Position numbers and translations under genes: made by a program. The notes below the pieces were generated by a model. That model worked only from the letters and a program-made list of their open reading frames with translations, ran no database searches and was not told the origin of the DNA. This document shows, piece by piece, positions 1-6,246 of a DNA stretch of 11,491 nt. Position 1 is the stretch's first letter. Each line of letters begins with the position of its first letter. Origin of the DNA: Pseudomonadota bacterium (lineage in GTDB: Bacteria; Pseudomonadota; Gammaproteobacteria; Burkholderiales; Burkholderiaceae_B); contig JAEYVD010000833.1 of NCBI GenBank assembly GCA_023432075.1, positions 1 through 11,491 of the forward strand, read 5' to 3'.

Positions 1-111
1 AGGGAGCTTCAAAAACGGGTTTTTGAATACTCACAGAAAGAGAACAAACTGAACGAAGAAGGCAGCATCTTAAACGAAATTGCTGCGCCGCCCAACCCCA
101 AGGGTGAATGA
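1..111 (+). CDS. C-terminal end of an unidentified gene (5' end outside window)
   Basis: Reading frame 1 is open from the first base to a TGA at 109-111, giving 36 residues; the other two plus-strand frames meet stops within about 50 bases. The tail is hydrophilic and rich in Lys, Glu and Asn (it begins RELQKRVFEYSQ and ends PPNPKGE), as expected for a charged C-terminal extension. Its codons are much more A/T-rich than those of every other gene in the window. I do not recognise the protein, and 36 residues are too few to assign a family. Two hairpins with terminator character lie 165-225 bases downstream on the same strand, which fits a plus-strand transcript ending here. A chance open frame is possible. 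Confidence 0.4.
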   Translation, partial: RELQKRVFEYSQKENKLNEEGSILNEIAAPPNPKGE

Positions 112-140
112 AACAGATACATTCGCGACGAAAAAGCTAA

Positions 141-181
141 GGGAAAACCCGGCTATCGCCCGGGCGATTAACGATTTTCCC
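141..181. repeat. Nested inverted repeat with 14-bp perfect palindrome
   Basis: The core ATCGCCCGGGCGAT (155-168) is a perfect palindrome. It is enclosed by a second inverted repeat, GGGAAAA at 141-147 and TTTTCCC at 175-181. Together they could fold as a stacked hairpin downstream of the stop at 111, or the core could be a protein-binding site. There is no clean U-tract after the core, so it is a poor intrinsic terminator. Confidence 0.4.
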
Positions 182-276
182 CAGGAGAAATTCCCCTCCG
201 AAAGCCAGATACATTTAGTTAACAATATGTTCGGATAAACACATACAGGGCGTTCCAAAGTGGGTTTTTGGACGGC

Positions 277-302
277 GAAACGGGCCCATCGGGGCCCGTT
301 TC
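277..302 (+). terminator. Perfect 11-bp hairpin, probable terminator
   Basis: GAAACGGGCCC (277-287) and GGGCCCGTTTC (292-302) are exact inverted repeats around the loop ATCG. The GC-rich stem ends in GTTTC and is followed by ATGCGCTTTT on the plus strand, an imperfect U-rich tail. The stem also carries GTTTC at its 3' side when read on the minus strand, so it might work in both directions at this convergent junction. The minus-strand tail is not U-rich, so that activity would be weak. Confidence 0.55.
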
Positions 303-311
303 ATGCGCTTT

Positions 312-336
312 TGCTGGCGGTTACGCCAGCATTTTT
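312..336 (+). terminator. Intrinsic terminator, plus strand
   Basis: TGCTGGCG (312-319) pairs perfectly with CGCCAGCA (324-331) around the loop GTTA, and five T residues follow at 332-336. This is the classical layout of a rho-independent terminator for plus-strand transcription. It sits 10 bases after the previous hairpin, making a tandem pair. Read on the minus strand the stem is followed by A residues, so it does not terminate the ABC operon. Confidence 0.7.
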
Positions 337-363
337 CGCACCATCGCGCGGCGCCTGACCTGC

Positions 364-380
364 TTGCCGCAGTGCGGCAA
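364..380. repeat. 7-bp hairpin downstream of the minus-strand operon
   Basis: TTGCCGC (364-370) and GCGGCAA (374-380) form a perfect inverted repeat with the loop AGT. It lies about 50 bases after the stop codon of the last minus-strand gene and could protect the 3' end of that transcript. No U-tract follows on the minus strand, so I do not call it an intrinsic terminator. Confidence 0.4.
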
Positions 381-397
381 TCGGGAGGGCATGCGCC

Positions 398-412
398 CGG
401 GTGTCAGACACC
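398..412. repeat. GGTGTCAGACACC palindrome
   Basis: GGTGTC (400-405) and GACACC (407-412) are exact inverted repeats around a single A. The 12 bases at 398-409 recur exactly at 4218-4229, and in both places a CCGGCGT string follows within two bases. This copy sits just past the stop codon of the last operon gene. Confidence 0.45.
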
Positions 413-428
413 GGCGTGTCGCCGTCAC

Positions 429-1421
429 TTATTTGATGGCAAGTGACTGCTGATACGGACCGGCATCCAGCGCCCCCGCCGGCAGATCGCCCTTGAGCGT
501 GCCGTTGTCCTTGAAGATCTGGAATTCGCGCTTGAGCGTCTCCAGGTCCGAGCCGTTCAGCGAGACCCGGTAATTTTCGTCCCACAGATCGGCAAACACC
601 TGCGCATCCGCCTGCGGCAGGTTGCCGGCTTTCTGCACCGCGCTGACCACCTGCACGGGTTGCGCCTGGCCGAATTCCAGCGCCTTGCGCAACGCCACGA
701 TCGCCCGCACCACCGCATCCGGATTCTTCTGCTGGTAGTCCGCGCGGACCAGGCCCACGGCGTTGTAGGACACGCTGTCGCTCTTGGTCAACGTCTTCCA
801 CTCTTGGCCAAAGGTCGACAGCGTGCGCACCTTCAGATCCTTCAACTGCGCGGTCGTGACGTTGCGCAGCGCAGCCGCGTCCACCTCTTTCTGCGCCAGG
901 AACTGCACCAGGCGCGGCTCGTTGCCGGGCACCAGCGTGAAATCCTTCTCCTTGATCCCATGATTGCCGGCCAGCACTGCGCTGGCGATGGTTGCGGTGG
1001 AGCTGCCGGCGGGCGACATGCCGATCTTCTTGCCCTTCAGGTCGGCCAGCGACTTGATGGGCGAATCCTCCAGCACCACAAAGGACACATTCGAGGGCTG
1101 GGTCGCCAGCACGATCTTCACCGGCACGCCGTCCGTTGCCAGCGCAAACGCGCCCGCGGCGGGGGATCCGAAGGCCAGATCGATGGCGTTGGCGGCGATG
1201 GCGCGGGTGGGACCATTGACGTCCGAGAAGTGCACGTACTCCACGTCCAGCCCTTGTTCCTTGAAGAAGCTGCCGGCCTCCAGCACCGCGCCGTACCCCA
1301 AGGTCAGGCCGCTGGGCCAGTAGCCGACGCGGATCTTTTCCGCCTGCGCGGGAAGCGCGGCCAGGCCGCCAGCCAGCGCCGCCAAGAGCGCGGCACGTTT
1401 GATCAATTGCATGGCTTTCAT
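429..1421 (-). CDS. ABC transporter substrate-binding protein (NMT1/SsuA-like), system A or B
   Basis: Encodes 330 residues, a usual length for periplasmic binding proteins of the nitrate/sulfonate/taurine class. Residues 1-27 form a Sec signal peptide: KR near the start, a leucine/alanine core and an AQA cleavage site before Glu28. The mature protein opens with a beta strand (KIRVGYWPSG), and the ligand-loop signature DLKGKKIGMSPAGSSTAT spans 127-144, typical of the NMT1/THI5-like fold. Met1 is preferred because GGAG lies five bases upstream; Met4 is an alternative. It is the last gene of the operon, separated from the upstream permease by 94 bases that hold a 7-bp hairpin (1441-1463), which may help keep this part of the mRNA abundant. 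The protein is expected to capture a small organic anion in the periplasm; the ligand cannot be told from sequence. It has no cysteine in the mature part, unlike the other binding protein in this operon. Confidence 0.9.
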   Translation of the reverse strand: MKAMQLIKRAALLAALAGGLAALPAQAEKIRVGYWPSGLTLGYGAVLEAGSFFKEQGLDVEYVHFSDVNGPTRAIAANAIDLAFGSPAAGAFALATDGVPVKIVLATQPSNVSFVVLEDSPIKSLADLKGKKIGMSPAGSSTATIASAVLAGNHGIKEKDFTLVPGNEPRLVQFLAQKEVDAAALRNVTTAQLKDLKVRTLSTFGQEWKTLTKSDSVSYNAVGLVRADYQQKNPDAVVRAIVALRKALEFGQAQPVQVVSAVQKAGNLPQADAQVFADLWDENYRVSLNGSDLETLKREFQIFKDNGTLKGDLPAGALDAGPYQQSLAIK

Positions 1422-1440
1422 GAATGCTCCAGTAGTGAGT

Positions 1441-1463
1441 CCTGCCGGTCAATGCGCGGCAGG
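1441..1463 (-). repeat. Hairpin in the leader of the last binding-protein gene
   Basis: CCTGCCG (1441-1447) and CGGCAGG (1457-1463) pair perfectly around a 9-base loop. In the minus-strand transcript the stem ends about 10 bases before the GGAG ribosome site of the binding-protein gene starting at 1421. Such a stem between a permease and a binding-protein gene could block 3'-to-5' decay or define a processed 5' end. No U-tract follows, so it is not an intrinsic terminator. Confidence 0.35.
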
Positions 1464-1515
1464 CAGGTGTCGATAGGTGGGGTCGGTTCGATTCAGGCCG
1501 CACCAGGAAGGCCTA

Positions 1516-2304
1516 TCAGGATCGTGCTTGGGTATCCGCGCCACCGGCAGCCTCCCAGAAGACGATCTTGCGATGCAGCCAGCGCACCGTCTGCGCGCCG
1601 GCAATGCCGAATGCGGCCAGCAGGATCACGCCGGCGAACATGGTGCTGACGTTCAGGTTGACCGCGGCCGAGCCGATCAGATAGCCCAGGCCGGCTTCCG
1701 ACGAGACCAGTTCGCCCACCACGGTGCCGATCAGCGCAAGCGACACGCCGATCTGCAGACCGGCAAAGATGTCGCCAGCCGCCGCGGGCAGCTTCACGTG
1801 ACGGAAGAGGTACCAGCGCGACGCGGAAAACGCGCGGCACGCATCGATCAGGTCGGGATCCACACGCCGGATACCGACGATGGTGTTGATGAATAACGGA
1901 AAAAAGCAGATCAGCACCACCAGCACCACCTTGGACGCGAGCCCGAAGCCGAACCAGACGAGGATCAGCGGGGCCAGCGCCACCTTGGGCGTGGCCTGGA
2001 TTGCAACCAGCAGCGGGTAGACGAACTTCTCGAACGTGCGCGATTCCGCCAGCAGCGCGCCCAGCACCAGCGCCAGCGCGCTGCCGATGGCGTAGCCGAT
2101 GAGGGTCGCGGCCACGGTGTACCCGATGTGGCGCCAGATCGTGCCGTCCTGAAATATCGACACCAAGGTGCCAAACACGGCGCCCGGCGTGGTCAGGATG
2201 TAGTCGGGCACCTTGAAGAACGCCACGGAAAAGTGCCAGGCCAGCAGCACCACGGCCAGCGTGGCGAGCGGATAGAGGATCGCGGTCAGTCTTTGCATGG
2301 TCAT
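1516..2304 (-). CDS. ABC transporter permease, SsuC/TauC family
   Basis: Encodes 262 residues, standard for this one-domain inner-membrane permease family. An N-terminal hydrophobic helix (about 10-30) is followed by further membrane segments near 62-86, 97-119, 124-144, 178-200 and 222-240. The cytoplasmic EAA-type coupling loop is at 154-173 (DACRAFSASRWY then LFRHVKLP); the usual Gly is replaced by Ser, and the closing LP is present. It should form a homodimeric channel driven by the ATPase encoded immediately upstream. Its ATG overlaps that gene's TGA as ATGA (2301-2304), a strong sign of translational coupling and of one complex. Met3 is a possible alternative start. The nearest named relatives are alkanesulfonate, taurine, nitrate and thiamine-precursor permeases, which share one fold, so the substrate is undetermined. 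Confidence 0.9.
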   Translation of the reverse strand: MTMQRLTAILYPLATLAVVLLAWHFSVAFFKVPDYILTTPGAVFGTLVSIFQDGTIWRHIGYTVAATLIGYAIGSALALVLGALLAESRTFEKFVYPLLVAIQATPKVALAPLILVWFGFGLASKVVLVVLICFFPLFINTIVGIRRVDPDLIDACRAFSASRWYLFRHVKLPAAAGDIFAGLQIGVSLALIGTVVGELVSSEAGLGYLIGSAAVNLNVSTMFAGVILLAAFGIAGAQTVRWLHRKIVFWEAAGGADTQARS

Positions 2305-3062
2305 CCGATGAAGTGGCGCCGCAGATGGTCGGCAGCGGCCGTGAACGCGGGTTCGGCCAGCGTGGCCATCGAGCGCGGACGCGGGATGTCGACGCGAAAA
2401 TCCTCGACCACCCTGCCCGGCCGCGCCGACATGACCAGCACACGGTCCGACAGCATCACGGCTTCGGCAATGCTGTGCGTGATGAACAGGACCGACTTGC
2501 GATCGCGCATCCAGATCCGCTGCAGCTCCAGCGTCAGGGCCTCGCGCGTCATCGCGTCCAACGCGGCAAAGGGTTCATCCATCAGCAGCAGCCGGGGATC
2601 GCGCTGCAACATGCGCGCCAGGCCCACCCGCTGCTGCATGCCGCCGGACAATTCGTTGGGATAGTTGCCGGCAAAATCTCGCAGGCCCACGAGGTCCAGC
2701 AGCTCCCGCGCGCGGCGCTCGGCATCGGCCCCGCGCTCGCCCGCGGTCTCGCTGGGCAGCAGCACGTTGTCCAGCACGGTCCGCCACGGCAGCAGGGTGG
2801 GCTTCTGGAAGGCGACACCGATGTCGCGGCTGGGGCCCGTCACGACAGCGCCCCCTACGTCGACGTGGCCCCGCGTTGGGGCCAGCAGGCCGGCGGCAAG
2901 CTTGAGCAGCGTGGACTTGCCGCTGCCAGAGGGCCCCAGGATGGTGACGAACTCGCCCTCGTCCACCGCCAGATCCACGTCGCGCAGCGCATCGATGCTG
3001 CCGCGCCGGGTCTGGTAGGACACCGACACGGCGCGCGCCTGCAGCACGGGCATTGCCGTCAT
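2301..3062 (-). CDS. ABC transporter ATP-binding protein, SsuB/TauB family
   Basis: Encodes 253 residues with every catalytic element of an import ATPase: Walker A GPSGSGKST (43-51), Q-loop Gln86 in the AFQKPTLLPWRT motif that marks the nitrate/sulfonate group, ABC signature LSGGMQQR (138-145), Walker B RLLLMDEP (157-164) and switch His196 in FITHS. It should be an active cytoplasmic dimer powering the permease encoded next. Overlaps of four bases (ATGA) join it both to the upstream binding-protein gene (3059-3062) and to the downstream permease (2301-2304). Binding protein, ATPase and permease are therefore probably translated in a coupled series and form one importer. Starts at residue 1 and at Met4 are both possible; the ATGA arrangement favours the first. 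Confidence 0.93.
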   Translation of the reverse strand: MTAMPVLQARAVSVSYQTRRGSIDALRDVDLAVDEGEFVTILGPSGSGKSTLLKLAAGLLAPTRGHVDVGGAVVTGPSRDIGVAFQKPTLLPWRTVLDNVLLPSETAGERGADAERRARELLDLVGLRDFAGNYPNELSGGMQQRVGLARMLQRDPRLLLMDEPFAALDAMTREALTLELQRIWMRDRKSVLFITHSIAEAVMLSDRVLVMSARPGRVVEDFRVDIPRPRSMATLAEPAFTAAADHLRRHFIG

Positions 3063-4144
3063 TGGGCCGCCTTCGCCTGCGCCCGCACCGCCGCGGCGTC
3101 AAACGTCGAGAACTGCGCAACGAGCTGGTTGCTGAAGATCTTCTCGACCGGAATGTCGTCCGTGTTGAACTCGCCCGCCGCGTGCATCGCGCCCACGAAG
3201 GACCGGATTACGGGCAGGTCGAACTCGCCCGGCACGCGGTCCGTGCCATCGGGGCGGCGCAGGGTGCTGTCCATGCGCTTTTTGACCAGCACGACCGCTT
3301 CGTCCAGGTTCTTCTGGTAGTCGCCGTCCTTGGGTTTGGCTTCCGGCTGGTACTTCCAGAACGTCTCGGCGCACAGGCGCGGGTTGGCGTCGCACGCCAG
3401 CACCGCCTTGGTGTAGGCGCGGCCGAAGCGGGCCAGCAGGTCGGGCTGGTCGCGCAGCGTGTCTTCATGCGCCACGAAGCCATTGCTGTTGATCTTCTGG
3501 AAGATCGGCGGATACGGCAGGCGGCGCACCTTCGTCCCGGTCAGCTCCAGCATCGCGGTCCACGAACTGTTGTAGTTCAGGGCGTCCACCCGGCCCTCCC
3601 GCAACGCCAGAAAGCCCGATCCCAGCACGCCGACCGCCACGATGTCCACGTCCTTGCCGGGCGCCAGCGATTCCTGGCGCAGCAACGCCCGCGTGGAGGG
3701 GATGGTCCCCCAGGTCAGCGCGCCCACCCCGATCTTCTTGCCCTTCAGGTCCTTGATCGTCTTGATCGGACCATCGGCCAGCACCGCCAGCTCCAGCTCG
3801 TTGGACGGAATGGCGTTGTAGAAATAGCGCACCGGCAGCGGCGTCTTGCCGGTTTCGTAGCTCGACAGCACGGGTTCGGGCAATGGCAACCCGATGGTGA
3901 CCTTCTTGGACGCCACCTGCGGCAGCAACGCGCCCGCGCCCTGGAACACGATCGTCTTGACCTCGATGTTCTCCTCGCTGAAGTAGCCCAGGTCTTTGCC
4001 TAGCCCGTATACGCCGCCGCTGGCGACGGTAAGCGGAATACTCAGGGCCACGGTGACGGTGTCGGCGGCCTGCGCGGCCGGAACGGCGGCCAGCGCCAGG
4101 GCGGCCGCGGCGAAACGGGCCAGGGTGGATGCGGATGTCTTCAT
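3059..4144 (-). CDS. ABC transporter substrate-binding protein (NMT1/THI5-like)
   Basis: Encodes 361 residues, slightly longer than the other binding protein in the operon. A signal peptide covers about 1-26, with a long alanine/leucine core and an AQA cleavage site. The mature protein has the NMT1-type core: GLGKDLGYFSEENI (47-60), where the ligand cleft starts, and TIKDLKGKKIGVGALTWG (129-146). Cys251 and Cys258 (ACDANPRLC) lie seven residues apart in the second lobe and could form a disulfide in the periplasm. The stop overlaps the next ATPase gene by ATGA, so this protein most likely feeds the ATPase-permease pair at 1516-3062. The start has GGA eight bases upstream. It is only distantly similar to the second binding protein, so the two probably bind different ligands or are old paralogues. 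The ligand is not predictable; its place after a CoA ligase suggests a carboxylate. Confidence 0.9.
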   Translation of the reverse strand: MKTSASTLARFAAAALALAAVPAAQAADTVTVALSIPLTVASGGVYGLGKDLGYFSEENIEVKTIVFQGAGALLPQVASKKVTIGLPLPEPVLSSYETGKTPLPVRYFYNAIPSNELELAVLADGPIKTIKDLKGKKIGVGALTWGTIPSTRALLRQESLAPGKDVDIVAVGVLGSGFLALREGRVDALNYNSSWTAMLELTGTKVRRLPYPPIFQKINSNGFVAHEDTLRDQPDLLARFGRAYTKAVLACDANPRLCAETFWKYQPEAKPKDGDYQKNLDEAVVLVKKRMDSTLRRPDGTDRVPGEFDLPVIRSFVGAMHAAGEFNTDDIPVEKIFSNQLVAQFSTFDAAAVRAQAKAAQ

Positions 4145-4217
4145 TGCAGTGTTCCGTTGTTGTTCTAGCGGGTGAGTTGTTGTGCGGATGGAAGTTCGTG
4201 GGGGGGCCCGCGCGGCA

Positions 4218-4238
4218 CGGGTGTCAGACCGCCGGCGT
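4218..4238. repeat. Second copy of the CGGGTGTCAGAC motif
   Basis: The 12 bases at 4218-4229 match 398-409 exactly, and CCGGCGT at 4232-4238 matches 411-417. This copy overlaps the stop codon of the acyl-CoA ligase (4224-4226) and has lost the second half of the palindrome. A run of seven G residues (4200-4206) lies just beside it in the gap before the binding-protein gene. Confidence 0.35.
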
Positions 4239-5762
4239 CACGGGGGCGGCCAGCGCGTCCCGGGCACGCTGCTTGAGCAGGTTGCGGTCGACTTTGTTGG
4301 TGGAAGCCAGCGGCAACGCGTCCAGGAACCAGACGCGGCGGGGGTGCTGGTAGGCCGGCGCGTGCGTCAGCACATGCTGCTTGACGCCTTCCTCGGTCAG
4401 CGCGCCGGCGGTGACGGCCACCACGAATGCCACCGGCTTGTGGCCCTTGATGTCGTCGGGCACCGGCACCACGCAGGCCTGCTGCACGCCGGGCAGCGTC
4501 TCCAGCACTTTTTCGACCTCGCCGGGAAAGATGTTCTCGCCGCCGGATACGAACATGTCGTCGTCGCGGCCGACGAAGTAGTAAAAGCCCTGCGCATCGC
4601 GGCGCAGCACGTCGCCCGTGACGTAATAGCCATCATCGGTGATGGCCGCGCGGATGTCGGGCCGGTTGTGATAGCCCAGCATGATGCCGGGGCTCTTCAC
4701 GTGCAGCACACCCTGGTCGCTTTCCTGGCCTTGCGCATCCACCAGCCGCACCTGCACCTGCGGATGCGCGTGGCCGATCGACATATCGGGCTGCGGCAGC
4801 CCATCGGGATGCGGGCCGAACGTGACCGGGCCGGCCTCCGTGGTGCCATACGAATTGATCACGCGGGCCTGCGGCAGCGCGCGGCGGATGGCGGCCTGCA
4901 AGGCTTCGCTCACCGGCGCCGATCCCATGCGCACGACCTGTACGCTGCTCAGATCGGCGCGGGCGAGCAAGTCCTTTTCGCGCAGCACCATCGCCATCAT
5001 CGGGGGCACGGACGTGAGCCAGGTGGGACGGTAGCGCGCGATGGCCTCGATGTAGGGCCGCGCCTTGAACTGCGGCAACAGGACGATGGTCGCCTGCCCT
5101 GCCAAGGCAAGCTGGCACAGGGCCAGCGCATTCATGTGATACATCGGCGCGGCGATCAGATAGCGCTGCCCCGCCAGGCGTTGGCCCGCCAGCCGGGTGC
5201 GCACCACCCACAGATGGCTGCGGTGCGACAACACCACGCCCTTGGGCTTGCCGGTGGAACCCGACGTGTACAGGAAGAACGCAGCCTCGTCCGGCGCGGG
5301 CTCCACGGCCTGGAACGGTCCCGGATCCAGCAAGGCGTCCAGGCCCGCGGCGCCGGCCGCGCCAAACTCCACCACCGGCAGCCCGTCCGGCGCCTGGGCG
5401 CGGCGCGCGGCATCGCAGAACACCAGCCGCGCGCCGCTGTCTTGGATGACGAAATCCGACAACGCGCGCGGAAATTTATAGTTCACCGGCACCACGACCA
5501 GGCCCGCCCGCTGCGCGCCCAACAGCACCGCCAGGAACTGCGCGCTATTGGCCGCCAGCACCGCCACCCGGTCGCCGCGTTGCAGCCCCCGGCGCAGCAG
5601 CCCGCGCGCAACGGCATTGGACAGATCGTCCAGCTGCCCGATGGTCAGGCGGGTCTCGTTCTGGTCGTCGTCCAGCGCAATCACGGCCAGGTCGCCGGGC
5701 GGTGCGCCGCGCGGCGTCAGATCGCCCAGATTGCGGGGATGGAAGGCGGGATCAGGGTTCAT
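4224..5762 (-). CDS. AMP-forming acyl-CoA ligase (ANL superfamily)
   Basis: Encodes 512 residues, a full-length acyl/aryl-CoA synthetase that turns a carboxylic acid, ATP and CoA into the acyl-CoA, AMP and pyrophosphate in the cytoplasm. Visible motifs in order: P-loop YTSGSTGKPKG (165-175), YGTTEAGP adenine-binding motif (305-312), YVTGD with the ribose-binding Asp (380-384), hinge GRDDD (398-402), SGGENIFPGEVE (406-417), and the C-terminal catalytic Lys490 in STNKVDR. All residues needed for activity are present. The hinge has RDD where many relatives have RKD. The start at 5762 is the only ATG/GTG/TTG between the thioesterase stop and the conserved region in this frame, but its own ribosome site is weak (GGA nine bases upstream). 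A 9-codon frame with a better site ends at this ATG. Medium- or branched-chain and aryl acids are all plausible substrates. Confidence 0.92.
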   Translation of the reverse strand: MNPDPAFHPRNLGDLTPRGAPPGDLAVIALDDDQNETRLTIGQLDDLSNAVARGLLRRGLQRGDRVAVLAANSAQFLAVLLGAQRAGLVVVPVNYKFPRALSDFVIQDSGARLVFCDAARRAQAPDGLPVVEFGAAGAAGLDALLDPGPFQAVEPAPDEAAFFLYTSGSTGKPKGVVLSHRSHLWVVRTRLAGQRLAGQRYLIAAPMYHMNALALCQLALAGQATIVLLPQFKARPYIEAIARYRPTWLTSVPPMMAMVLREKDLLARADLSSVQVVRMGSAPVSEALQAAIRRALPQARVINSYGTTEAGPVTFGPHPDGLPQPDMSIGHAHPQVQVRLVDAQGQESDQGVLHVKSPGIMLGYHNRPDIRAAITDDGYYVTGDVLRRDAQGFYYFVGRDDDMFVSGGENIFPGEVEKVLETLPGVQQACVVPVPDDIKGHKPVAFVVAVTAGALTEEGVKQHVLTHAPAYQHPRRVWFLDALPLASTNKVDRNLLKQRARDALAAPVTPAV

Positions 5763-5788
5763 AGAAGGAAGTCCAAGCGCGTGTTCAT
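5759..5788 (-). CDS. 9-codon leader peptide overlapping the ligase start
   Basis: On the minus strand, ATG at 5788 opens a frame of nine codons (MNTRLDFLL) ending in TGA at 5761-5759, so stop and ligase start share ATGA. The sequence GAGGGAG lies 3-4 bases before this ATG and 10 bases after the thioesterase stop, a better ribosome site than the ligase has by itself. The simplest reading is a translational coupler: ribosomes load here and restart on the ligase ATG. The thioesterase and the ligase share one frame and the mini-frame is offset, so a simple sequence error is not the obvious explanation. This is visible in the DNA, but translation is an inference. Confidence 0.35.
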   Translation of the reverse strand: MNTRLDFLL

Positions 5789-5798
5789 CGTCTCCCTC

Positions 5799-6224
5799 TC
5801 AAGCCTTCGGCGGCGAGGTCAGGTATACGCCGCGCCCGCTGGCCAGCAACACGCCTTGCGCGTCCTCGATGCGCGCCTCGGACACCGACAATTGCTTGCC
5901 GGCCTTGACAACCTTGCCGCGTATCGTGAGGTCGCCCTGGATCGCGGGCCGGTGATAGTCAACCCGCAAGTCCACCGTCGGCACGCCGCGGCCGGTTTGG
6001 GAAACCAGCGCCCAGTCCGCGGTAAGGTCGATCAGCGCGGCCAGGATGCCGCCGTGCGTGTAGGGGTTGTCGGGGTTGACCGACCATTCCTCGCGCCACG
6101 TGGCCTGCAAGACGATCTCGCCGTCGCCGACCGACAGCACTTTCAGGCCAAGCCACTGGTGATAGGGACTGCGCAGCAGACGCGCCTGGATATCGGCCGC
6201 GGCGGGCAGGTTCAGTTCTGACAT
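5799..6224 (-). CDS. PaaI-type hotdog-fold acyl-CoA thioesterase
   Basis: Encodes 141 residues, the normal size for a single-domain hotdog thioesterase of the PaaI/YdiI (4HBT) group, which hydrolyses acyl- or aryl-CoA to free acid and CoA as a tetramer in the cytoplasm. The signature HGGILAALIDLTADWA starts at His57; Asp66 lies at the position of the catalytic Asp of PaaI. The central strands (VPTVDLRVDYHRPAIQGDL) follow the usual hotdog pattern. It lies 22 bases after the MDR oxidoreductase gene and 36 bases before the acyl-CoA ligase start. Pairing with a ligase suggests release of CoA from dead-end or product esters. Its ribosome site is weak (TGGA about nine bases upstream). The natural acyl group cannot be told from sequence. 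Confidence 0.88.
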   Translation of the reverse strand: MSELNLPAAADIQARLLRSPYHQWLGLKVLSVGDGEIVLQATWREEWSVNPDNPYTHGGILAALIDLTADWALVSQTGRGVPTVDLRVDYHRPAIQGDLTIRGKVVKAGKQLSVSEARIEDAQGVLLASGRGVYLTSPPKA

Positions 6225-6246
6225 GTTCGAAATTCCAGCAGGGGGT

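Larger units (their letters stand above)
112..428. other. Non-coding convergent junction with hairpins
   Basis: This 317-base stretch separates the end of the plus-strand partial gene from the end of the minus-strand operon. Plus-strand frames are broken by several stops between 138 and 240, and the minus-strand open frame across 70-258 has no ribosome site or recognisable protein. Base composition changes within it: 112 to about 270 is A/T-rich, and from about 275 onward it matches the high-GC remainder. It holds inverted repeats at 141-181, 254-272, 277-302, 312-331, 364-380 and 400-412, listed separately where they look meaningful. No gene is supported. A small RNA ending at 302 or 336 cannot be excluded. 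Confidence 0.6.

Noticed and set aside
70..258. 62-codon minus-strand frame with a hydrophobic middle segment in the A/T-rich left region
   Set aside because: It has no supporting ribosome site, overlaps a better plus-strand partial frame and crosses the nested palindrome; the hydrophobic stretch is weak evidence alone.
301..1503. 400-codon minus-strand frame overlapping the binding-protein gene
   Set aside because: It is a low-complexity Arg/Gly/Ala-rich shadow; the 429-1421 frame has a signal peptide, a ribosome site and family motifs.
4200..4206. Run of seven G residues as a possible phase-variation tract
   Set aside because: It lies between genes without a matching promoter spacer or reading frame that length changes would switch, and seven bases is short for such a tract.
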